Shown here one piece after another: positions 7,877-14,599 of a stretch of 31,475 nucleotides of DNA. How positions within the stretch are numbered: the first letter of the stretch is position 1; each line of letters starts with the position of its first letter. The DNA comes from Candidatus Neomicrothrix sp. UBA7388 (lineage in GTDB: Bacteria; Actinomycetota; Acidimicrobiia; Acidimicrobiales; Poriferisodalaceae): the NCBI GenBank assembly GCA_002470695.1, contig DKNM01000073.1:30396-61870 (forward strand), written 5' to 3'. The translations under genes were made by a program, and so were the position numbers. The notes under the pieces are model-generated. The model was not told where the DNA came from and searched no databases. It was given only the letters and a program-made list of their open reading frames with translations.

Positions 7877-8869
7877 TTACCAATGTCGAAGATCGATCTT
7901 CCATGCATCGATGACCTCGTTCCCTCGGACTAGGTGCAGAACCTGATGCTTCGCCATTGTGGGATCGATGTGAGCTGGCACCAACGAAACGCGATCACCT
8001 ACTTTGAGAGAGCTAGTTGGAACTAGATTTGTGTGCTCGTCTGAACAGAACAGCACCTCGCCCTCATGCCAAGTTGGATTGCCGTGATCCATCCCCTGTG
8101 ATTTAAGTCCAGCGTCACAAACAACAAAATTTGGTGCTACCGAAACGACAGTTGACTGAAGAAACAGACCTTGTTTGAAAGGCTGATCTTGTTGTTCGGT
8201 GTAGGCCGTGTCCATAAGAACGTAGGAGCCGGCTTGGATTTCGTTAACCCAGGTGTTAATAGCGTGGGTCCCGGTTCCGCCGCCGGTAATCAGGTCGCCC
8301 CCCACAATCTCGTGAGCCTCAAGAAGTCTTAGCATTGCGGCTTCTACCAGATTCCGCCGGTCGTTGACATCGACTACTCCCATGGCGTGACCCTCGTACC
8401 CCATAACACCGCGCACCGAAATATTCGACTTAGATGCGTGCTCGGCCAATGCGCCAGCCTCCTCGACTTCGCAACCGCAGCGAAAACCTACCCGCACGTC
8501 GATAACGCATTCGCTGATTCCTGACCGGGCTGCGGCGTCGATTGTTGCGATGCTGTCTACCGCAACTGTCACGCGAGCATCACTATTCGCCATGGCTCGA
8601 AGACGGTTTTCATCGACCGTTTCATTGGCGAGTAGAAGATCTTCCCCCAAGCCAGCTTCTGCCAGCCCGACAAGTTCTTTTGGCGTTGCGCAAGTAAACC
8701 CCAAATGTCCGGCATCGCGCTGCAGCTTGGCCAGCTCAGTGGTTTTGTGCGCCTTAACGTGCGGTCTAAGGCGTTTTCCCGGCAGTCGACGAGCCATCTC
8801 GGCGATGTTGAACTCGAGAGCGTCGACATCTGCCCATAGCGTCGGGGTTGGGAGCTCATTAATGTGCAT
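7877..8869 (-). CDS. D-threonine aldolase / D-serine dehydratase-like PLP enzyme
   Basis: 330 aa. It has an N-terminal alanine-racemase-type TIM barrel with the PLP-lysine block RPHVKAHKT (Lys39 most likely), and a C-terminal D-serine-dehydratase-like domain with the metal site HID near the end ([12 protein letters not shown]). His-x-Asp at this place is what I recall for D-threonine aldolases, whereas D-serine dehydratases have His-x-Cys. The predicted reaction is retro-aldol cleavage of D-3-hydroxy-amino acids to glycine and an aldehyde, with PLP and a divalent metal. The ATG at 8869 faces the divergent clpP. The true substrate is open. Confidence 0.82.
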   Translation of the reverse strand: MHINELPTPTLWADVDALEFNIAEMARRLPGKRLRPHVKAHKTTELAKLQRDAGHLGFTCATPKELVGLAEAGLGEDLLLANETVDENRLRAMANSDARVTVAVDSIATIDAAARSGISECVIDVRVGFRCGCEVEEAGALAEHASKSNISVRGVMGYEGHAMGVVDVNDRRNLVEAAMLRLLEAHEIVGGDLITGGGTGTHAINTWVNEIQAGSYVLMDTAYTEQQDQPFKQGLFLQSTVVSVAPNFVVCDAGLKSQGMDHGNPTWHEGEVLFCSDEHTNLVPTSSLKVGDRVSLVPAHIDPTMAKHQVLHLVRGNEVIDAWKIDLRHW

Positions 8870-8926
8870 GCAATGAGCTTAGGTGGGACCAAGGAGCGGC
8901 GGCCGACAACAGATAACCTCCAACCT

Positions 8927-9523
8927 ATGCCAGAGCTTCATTCCGCTAACGCGTTGTCGGCCGGTAACCCTGTTGGGCCCGGAGAGATATACAACCGCCT
9001 GTTAAATGACCGAATTGTCTTCCTTGGTACTGAGGTCGACGATGAAATCGCAAACATCCTTTGCGCTCAAATGCTTTTCTTGGAAGGACAAGACCGGGAA
9101 AGAGATATTTGGTTATATATAAATAGCCCGGGGGGTTCGGTTACCGCAGGAATGGCCATTTATGACACCATGCAGTTTGTGTCATGCGACGTAGCCACCG
9201 TTTGCATGGGACTTGGAGCTTCCATGGGTCAGTTCCTTTTGACAGCGGGCGCAGAGGACAAGCGGTATTGCCTTCCCCATGCGCGAGTAATGATGCATCA
9301 ACCTTCAGGCGGCGTTCGGGGTCAGGCATCTGATATTGCAATCCAGGCCGAACAAATGGCATACATCAAGCGGCTCATGGCGGAACGGATTGCGTTACAT
9401 AGTGGTCAAGATGTCGACCAAATTCAGTTGGACAGCGAACGAGACCGCTGGTTCACCGCTGAGGAGGCAAAAGATTATGGTCTTTGCGACCATGTCATTG
9501 TCAAACGAGGCGAAATAATCTAG
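8927..9523 (+). CDS. clpP: ATP-dependent Clp protease proteolytic subunit
   Basis: 198 aa from the ATG at 8927. With this start the catalytic triad is Ser99 (GLGASMG), His124 (MMHQPSGG) and Asp173 (ERDRW), close to M. tuberculosis ClpP1 numbering. The frame is open further up to ATG 8873 and GTG 8864, which would add up to 21 unusual residues and overlap the divergent gene's start. Segments [18 protein letters not shown] and YGLCDHV are ClpP1-like. It forms the barrel protease that works with ClpX/ClpC and degrades ssrA-tagged proteins, among others. No second clpP or clpX lies beside it, unlike the paired clpP1P2 of many actinobacteria. A possible -10 (TAACCT, 8914-8919) would give a leaderless mRNA. 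Confidence 0.93.
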   Translation: MPELHSANALSAGNPVGPGEIYNRLLNDRIVFLGTEVDDEIANILCAQMLFLEGQDRERDIWLYINSPGGSVTAGMAIYDTMQFVSCDVATVCMGLGASMGQFLLTAGAEDKRYCLPHARVMMHQPSGGVRGQASDIAIQAEQMAYIKRLMAERIALHSGQDVDQIQLDSERDRWFTAEEAKDYGLCDHVIVKRGEII

Positions 9524-9527
9524 TTGA

Positions 9528-9962
9528 TCAGCTATTGATACGAGCCGGCGACGGGCTGCATGCTTTCGCTGTGTGGTTAGCGATGTTCGAAACTGAAGTT
9601 GCCAATGCGCCCTCAAATTGTTGCTGGATAGCGCCAATGGCAGCAGAGCGTTCGAGTGGCTCATTAAATTTGGTGCTTTTAAATGCTTGAGTTAGGGCCG
9701 CCAGAAAAGTTGCAATTAGCTCAGCATCAGCCCGAATCTCGATAGGGGCCATTCGCGCTACACCCGCAGCCTGCGCAGTGGTCTGAGCGAGAGCTGCTCT
9801 TACAGACGGATCATCTGAAAGGGAAACTTCCATGCTGATGGCGTCGATCCGGTCTAATTGTGCTACTGCTTCGCAGAACTCGGTTCTCTGGTCGGTTGCA
9901 GAGCAGGCCGTAACCAACACTGCGACGACGAGAGATGCTACGCCTCGTTGCATACCTGTCAC
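9528..9962 (-). CDS. Small predicted lipoprotein, function unknown
   Basis: 144 aa. A short N-terminus with Arg is followed by the hydrophobic stretch VASLVVAVLV and a lipobox VTAC (Cys20 from the GTG start), so export and lipid attachment are expected. The mature part is Ala-rich, helical and contains no domain I recognise. The GTG at 9962 overlaps the rpe stop as GTGA, suggesting translational coupling. An ATG at 9953 is an alternative start that keeps the same lipobox (Cys17). It converges on clpP, leaving only 4 bp between stops. Confidence 0.7.
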   Translation of the reverse strand: MTGMQRGVASLVVAVLVTACSATDQRTEFCEAVAQLDRIDAISMEVSLSDDPSVRAALAQTTAQAAGVARMAPIEIRADAELIATFLAALTQAFKSTKFNEPLERSAAIGAIQQQFEGALATSVSNIANHTAKACSPSPARINS

Positions 9963-10639
9963 TCAGATTGAGCGTCGGTTGCTAATTTTCGAAGTTCTTG
10001 AACTCCGAATCCGAGACCTTCTTGATAGTTGTACAAAGCGCTTCCGGAAACGAGAACGTTAGCGCCAGCAGATGCGGGTCCGGCAATAGTGGAGGCGGAG
10101 ATTCCGCCATCGACCTCTATGTCAACGTCAAAGCCACCTTCATCGATTAGTCGTGCAAGATCGGTGACCTTTGACTCCATCGTCGGGATGTAAGCCTGAC
10201 CTCCGAAGCCCGGGTTGACGGTCATTATTAGAACCATGTCCAACATGTCTAAAACCGAACTAACCGAATCTAGTGAAGTGGACGGATTAAGAGCTGCTGC
10301 AGGGCGGCAACCTAATTCTCTTATGTTGCCGAGAGTCCTATGAAGATGTGCCGTTGTTTCTACATGAACTATCGCCATTTGGCAGCCAGCCTCGATGTAG
10401 TTAGGTAACAACTCGTCAGGATTAGCGACCATAAGGTGCGCTTCGAACATCACGTCGACATGTTCTCGGCAGGCGGCGATTACGTCAGGACCAAAGGTCA
10501 AATTGGGAACAAAATTTCCGTCCATTACGTCCCATTGAATGCGATCGACACCAGCGGCCTCAAGAGCCACACACTCTTCACCTAGTCGCGAAAAGTCAGC
10601 CGGTAGTACAGAAGGGACTATCTCAATGGGGCGATTCAT
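9959..10639 (-). CDS. rpe: Ribulose-phosphate 3-epimerase
   Basis: 226 aa TIM-barrel protein. Family blocks seen are PSVLPADFSRLGEE (9-22), WDVMDGNFVPNLTFGP (36-51), EAHLMV (66-71), MTVNPGFGGQAY and IEVDGGI. It interconverts ribulose-5-phosphate and xylulose-5-phosphate in the pentose phosphate pathway. Oddity: the metal-ligand histidine that normally precedes Asp37 by two residues (H-x-D-V-M-D) is Gln35 here (IQWDVMD). The DNA codon is CAA, read directly. The other ligands, Asp37, His68 and the Asp of EVDGG, are kept. ATG start. The lipoprotein gene follows with a 4-bp overlap, and the RNA methyltransferase is divergent by 24 bp. Confidence 0.92.
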   Translation of the reverse strand: MNRPIEIVPSVLPADFSRLGEECVALEAAGVDRIQWDVMDGNFVPNLTFGPDVIAACREHVDVMFEAHLMVANPDELLPNYIEAGCQMAIVHVETTAHLHRTLGNIRELGCRPAAALNPSTSLDSVSSVLDMLDMVLIMTVNPGFGGQAYIPTMESKVTDLARLIDEGGFDVDIEVDGGISASTIAGPASAGANVLVSGSALYNYQEGLGFGVQELRKLATDAQSE

Positions 10640-10663
10640 GTAAGTGACCGTAGTCTGGGTTGG

Positions 10664-11854
10664 ATGGGTAAGCGGGTCACTATTAACGATCTTGCAGTTG
10701 GAGGAGAGGGAGTTGGGCGGCTTGAAGATGGTCGCGCTGTCTTCGTCGTTGGAAGCGCTGTCGGAGATGAACTCCTCATAGACCTGACTGAAGAAAAGAA
10801 GCGTTACGCTCGCGGGCGGATTGTTGAGGTCCTATCTCCGGGTGAAAACCGTCGAGACCCTCCCTGCCCAAACGTTGTCAAGGGTTGTGGAGGTTGTGAT
10901 TGGCAACACTTGAACCAAGACGCGCAGATCGATGCAAAGTTGAGCATCGTGGCTCAATCTCTCGAAAGGTTAGGTTCGATATCTCCGCCCGATATTGGGT
11001 ACGTGAGTGGCCCGGAGGAAAAAAACTATCGCACAACTATGCGTGTTGGTGTTGTTGACGGTCACGCTGCTTTGCGAAAAGCACGATCAAATGAACTAAT
11101 CCAACTCGAAGAATGTGTTGTAGCGCACCCTATGATCGAAGATATTCTGGCCAACGGCTTTTTCCACACGGCCTCCGATGTGACCATCCGAGTGGGATCG
11201 CGCACTGGGGATCGACTGGTGATGGGGGAGCCCGTTGCTGATGGCTTCTCGTTGCCTGATGATGTGCGAGTTGTCGGTCGGAACGAAGCTAGAAAAGGCG
11301 CAGAGGCATTTGTTTTCGAGGAAGCGGCAGGCATCGAATGGCGAATTTCGGCACAGTCGTTTTTCCAAAGCTCGCCTGAAGGAGCCGAAAGTTTGATCGG
11401 TTTGACTGCCGAATGGTTAAGCGTCCAAGACGTTGGTGAGCAAGTCATGGTCGATCTTTATGCCGGCGTCGGCCTCTTTTCAGGAACCGTGGGTGACTGG
11501 TTTGAAAAGGTGACAGCGGTGGAGTCATCCAAGTCGGCAACTAGAGACGCCCAACATAATTTGGGATCGCATGTCTCTATTCATCAACTTGAAGTCGAAA
11601 AGTGGACACCTGAACTCGCGGATGTCGTAATTGCAGACCCCCCAAGGTCGGGTTTGCGTGCATCGGGCGTAGAGGTGATTCGATTAACGGAAGCTCCGCA
11701 TGTCGTTCTTATCTCTTGCGATGCCGGCGCGTTAGGGAGAGACGCCAGATTGCTGACTGCGGCTGGTTACGAGTTGGACCAGATTGATGTTTTGGACATG
11801 TTCCCTCAAACGAGTCACGTTGAGGTTGTTTCTGGATGGATACGTCAAGCTTGA
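10664..11854 (+). CDS. TrmA/RlmD-type RNA (uracil-5-)-methyltransferase
   Basis: 396 aa. An N-terminal TRAM domain (about 1-58) is followed by the iron-sulfur cysteines Cys68, Cys75, Cys78 and Cys151 (CPNVVKGCGGC ... EECV). The SAM-binding segment VDLYAGVGLFS comes next, then the DPPRSGL motif, and the catalytic nucleophile in LISCDAGALGRD, where most members have SCNPATLARD. It methylates C5 of a specific uridine in 23S rRNA or tRNA; which one is not clear from sequence. The Cys spacing C-x6-C-x2-C differs by one residue from the x5 of E. coli RlmD. ATG start. It ends before a strong hairpin shared with the convergent thiolase. Confidence 0.9.
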   Translation: MGKRVTINDLAVGGEGVGRLEDGRAVFVVGSAVGDELLIDLTEEKKRYARGRIVEVLSPGENRRDPPCPNVVKGCGGCDWQHLNQDAQIDAKLSIVAQSLERLGSISPPDIGYVSGPEEKNYRTTMRVGVVDGHAALRKARSNELIQLEECVVAHPMIEDILANGFFHTASDVTIRVGSRTGDRLVMGEPVADGFSLPDDVRVVGRNEARKGAEAFVFEEAAGIEWRISAQSFFQSSPEGAESLIGLTAEWLSVQDVGEQVMVDLYAGVGLFSGTVGDWFEKVTAVESSKSATRDAQHNLGSHVSIHQLEVEKWTPELADVVIADPPRSGLRASGVEVIRLTEAPHVVLISCDAGALGRDARLLTAAGYELDQIDVLDMFPQTSHVEVVSGWIRQA

Positions 11855-11866
11855 AGCTAAAAATAG

Positions 11867-11893
11867 TTTGGCGCCCACATAGTGGGCGCCAAA
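11867..11893. terminator. Strong hairpin terminator between convergent genes
   Basis: TTTGGCGCCCAC, a 3-nt ATA loop, then GTGGGCGCCAAA: a perfect 12-bp stem. On the minus strand it is followed by CTATTTTTAG, a U-rich tail, so it is an intrinsic terminator chiefly for the thiolase gene. On the plus strand the tail is not U-rich, but the hairpin may still help stop the RNA methyltransferase transcript. Confidence 0.88.
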
Positions 11894-11918
11894 GCATCAT
11901 GAATTAAAGAAGGCTTTC

Positions 11919-13148
11919 TTAGTTCAGTCTCTCGACAATCATGGCCATTCCTTGACCGCCGCCAACACACATTGATTCCAGACCGAAAGTCTTATCGGAA
12001 TCCTGAAGGCCATTTAATAGGGTCGTCATGATTCGAGCCCCTGTTTGCCCAAACGGGTGTCCGAGTGCGATTGCTCCGCCATTGACGTTGAGTTGATTGA
12101 CCATGTCTATGCCAAGCTCATCGGCTGACGGAATAACTTGCGCAGCGAAAGCTTCGTTGATTTCGACTAAGTCGATATCACTCATGCTCATATTTGCGCG
12201 AGCAAGTACTCGTTTAATCGCTTCGATCGGCCCGAGGCCCATGATCTCGGGGTTCAGAGCGGAGACTGAGCTTGCGATGATGCGAGCCATTGGCGTAATG
12301 CCCAGTTCTTCTGCTCGTTTGCGACTCATTACCACAACGGCGGCGGCCCCGTCGTTAAGAGGACACGCGTTGCCTGCGGTTATTCTGCCATCTGGCCTAA
12401 AGGCCGGTTTGAGCTGTGATACGGCATCCAAGGTCACGCCAGCGCGGGGTCCATCGTCTGCGCTTACCACAGTTCCATCGGGCATTGTCACTGGAGTAAT
12501 ATCCATTTCGAAGAAGCCCCTAGCGATTGCTTCTTCTGCCTTGTTCTGGCTCATCACGCCATATTCGTCCATCGCTTCGCGGCTGACTCCTTTAAGTTCG
12601 GCCACATTCTCGGCAGTCTGTCCCATAGCTATGTAAAGGTCAGGTAAGCCGTCCGCTGGAGCCCAATCTCCGTGTCCGCCCTCAGCGCGAACTTTGGATC
12701 GTTCGCCTGGCGCTCTAAATATCGGGTTTGACGTATCGGGCAAGCTGTCGGCATTTCCCTTTCCGTACCTAGATACGCATTCGACGCCAGCTGCGATGAA
12801 AGCATCACCTTCACCGGCTTTGATTGCATGAGCGGCCATGCGAATTGTTTGTAGGGAAGAAGAGCAGTAACGGTTGACGGTGGTGCCCGGTACGTCTCCG
12901 AGACCTGCCAAAACAGCTGTTGCCCTTCCGATATTGAACCCCTGCTCGCCACCTGGCGAACCGGTACCCATAATCAGATCTTCAATTTCTTCGGGGGGAA
13001 GTTCTGGAACTTTCTCGAGTACTTTGTTGACGATCTGCGCGCTGAGATCGTCGGGCCTAATCTCGGTCATGGAGCCTTTAAAGGCTCGACCAATAGGGCT
13101 TCGGGCGGTTGCAACTATGACCGGGTCGGTCGATGCGTCAGTGCTCAT
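11919..13148 (-). CDS. Acetyl-CoA acetyltransferase / 3-ketoacyl-CoA thiolase
   Basis: 409 aa from the ATG at 13148, which has AGGAAGG 7 nt upstream; an in-frame start 13 codons earlier is less likely. Thiolase active-site residues are all visible: acylated Cys95 in NRYCSSSLQ, His364 in ALGHPFGQTGAR and Cys394 in SMCVGGGQG. The NEAFAAQ block is present. It condenses or cleaves acyl-CoA with CoA in beta-oxidation or acetoacetyl-CoA synthesis. It is a single gene, terminated by the hairpin at 11867-11893, and is divergent from the membrane-protein gene. The direction of the reaction in vivo cannot be told. Confidence 0.94.
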   Translation of the reverse strand: MSTDASTDPVIVATARSPIGRAFKGSMTEIRPDDLSAQIVNKVLEKVPELPPEEIEDLIMGTGSPGGEQGFNIGRATAVLAGLGDVPGTTVNRYCSSSLQTIRMAAHAIKAGEGDAFIAAGVECVSRYGKGNADSLPDTSNPIFRAPGERSKVRAEGGHGDWAPADGLPDLYIAMGQTAENVAELKGVSREAMDEYGVMSQNKAEEAIARGFFEMDITPVTMPDGTVVSADDGPRAGVTLDAVSQLKPAFRPDGRITAGNACPLNDGAAAVVVMSRKRAEELGITPMARIIASSVSALNPEIMGLGPIEAIKRVLARANMSMSDIDLVEINEAFAAQVIPSADELGIDMVNQLNVNGGAIALGHPFGQTGARIMTTLLNGLQDSDKTFGLESMCVGGGQGMAMIVERLN

Positions 13149-13155
13149 AAGAGTG

Positions 13156-13162
13156 CCTTCCT
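13156..13162 (-). promoter_or_regulatory. Ribosome-binding site deciding the thiolase start
   Basis: AGGAAGG on the minus strand sits 7 nt before the ATG at 13148. Confidence 0.7.
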
Positions 13163-13244
13163 GCAGGATTAGCGACTCCGGAAACACTACAACGAGTTGA
13201 GAGGTAAATGCCTATTTTGTTTAATTGCCCTCTACAGTCCGGGC

Positions 13245-14543
13245 ATGCTTAGTTCGCTTTTCTCTCACGGTGTAGGCCCCCCGGGTGAATTGCCGATGTC
13301 GGTTACGACGTTGGGTTTGGTGGCGGCAGCAGCCTTGATAATTTCTTTCGCTGCCTTGGTCTCTGGGTGGCGCGAAGCGAGGTTTCCGAATGCTTCAAAT
13401 GGCAAAGTCTTACTGCACCTAAATTCTTTGGCTGGTCGTTTTGGTCTACTTGTTGGACGGCTACTTGGATTGGCCCTCGTCTTTTTGGCCGTTCTGTCCA
13501 GTTTCATTGTCGAGGATGACACGCTCGTAAATATCGCGCCACGAATTGTTTTTGTTGCGTTGTGGGTATACGTGCCTGTCGGTTCATTTTTTTTCGGTGA
13601 CTTGTGGCGGTGGCTCAGTCCGTTTGAGACTCTGGCGTCCTTTAAGGACCGTAGGTCAACCGGGGGTCCTTCACGAGGTTGGAATCTGAACTGGGCCGCC
13701 TTTCTCATGGCATTATTTTTGTGGCTAGAGCTCGCTTACCATCGGCCGGCGGGCCGAACGCCCTTGGCTGTGCTTTTGACTTTCTGGGTTGCATGGAGCG
13801 GGATAGGTGCTCTCTGGGGAGGCACTGAATGGCTAAGGTCCCATGACCCGCTCGCCGCTTTCACCCGGCTCGTAGCCGCCATGTCGCCGGTGCATGTTCA
13901 CAAGGGTGCGCTGATGATCCGCAAGCCATTGGTTGGGTTGGGTCAGGTTCCAATTCAGAAAGGGCTCGCCGCATTGGTTTTAGTGGTGCTTGGCGGAACG
14001 TCTTTCGATGGGCTTTCGCGCACCACGTGGTGGGCGCAGATAGTCGGTAATCGTGCGGGATGGAACGCAACTGTCTACAACACGATCGGGCTTCTCTTCT
14101 CAATGGCGCTGATTACAGCTCTTTTTCTGGGGTGTGTGCGATGGATGCAAAGACGAGATGGCAACACGGATCGTGATTTCGAAGATGGCTTCGCGCTTTC
14201 TTTAGTTCCCGTAGCTCTTGGCTACGCAATAGCTCACTATGCCGGCATGGCTATCTTTGAAGGTCAACAGCTGGCTGTCCAGCTCAGCGACCCTCTTGAT
14301 CGCGGTTGGAACCTTATAGGCACTGCTGATACCTATGTGAACTATCGCATTGTTGGCCCAACGGTCATCGCTTCGATTCAAGCGCTTGGCATAGTGGGTG
14401 GCCACTTAGCCGGAGTCATGGTTGGGCATGACAGGACTTTGACAACATTGAAAAACAAGGACGATGTTTCCGGTCAAGTTCCGTTGGTTCTGTTGCTGGC
14501 CTCCCTGACTGCCATCGCTTTACTGCTTCTTGTTGAAGCTTAG
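13245..14543 (+). CDS. Polytopic membrane protein, actinobacterial family of unknown function
   Basis: 432 aa from the ATG at 13245; the frame is open to 13197, but the extension is atypical. About ten hydrophobic helices are visible, roughly at 20-41, 68-87, 101-117, 149-165, 174-192, 241-256, 281-298, 316-336, 374-394 and 411-430. The N-terminal SHGVGPPGELPMS and the C-terminal GYAIAHYAGMAIFEGQQ and GGHLAGVMVGHDR resemble a family often labelled 'fenitrothion hydrolase' or just membrane protein in actinobacteria; I would not trust the hydrolase label. His331, His387 and His395 lie in or next to predicted helices and could bind a metal or heme. It is convergent with the molybdenum-enzyme gene. 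Function unknown. Confidence 0.78.
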   Translation: MLSSLFSHGVGPPGELPMSVTTLGLVAAAALIISFAALVSGWREARFPNASNGKVLLHLNSLAGRFGLLVGRLLGLALVFLAVLSSFIVEDDTLVNIAPRIVFVALWVYVPVGSFFFGDLWRWLSPFETLASFKDRRSTGGPSRGWNLNWAAFLMALFLWLELAYHRPAGRTPLAVLLTFWVAWSGIGALWGGTEWLRSHDPLAAFTRLVAAMSPVHVHKGALMIRKPLVGLGQVPIQKGLAALVLVVLGGTSFDGLSRTTWWAQIVGNRAGWNATVYNTIGLLFSMALITALFLGCVRWMQRRDGNTDRDFEDGFALSLVPVALGYAIAHYAGMAIFEGQQLAVQLSDPLDRGWNLIGTADTYVNYRIVGPTVIASIQALGIVGGHLAGVMVGHDRTLTTLKNKDDVSGQVPLVLLLASLTAIALLLLVEA

Positions 14544-14599
14544 ATATCTCAAACAAGCAGAGCAGATAGGTGCGCTTTGCAAGCAGCGCAAGAAATGAT

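Noticed and set aside
12097..12636. Long plus-strand open frame of 179 codons inside the thiolase region
   Set aside because: It is antisense to the conserved thiolase gene and has no family features.
14571..14590. Inverted repeat TGCGCT...AGCGCA in the gap between the membrane protein and the molybdenum subunit
   Set aside because: Only 6 bp with an 8-nt loop and no U-run; too weak to call a terminator.
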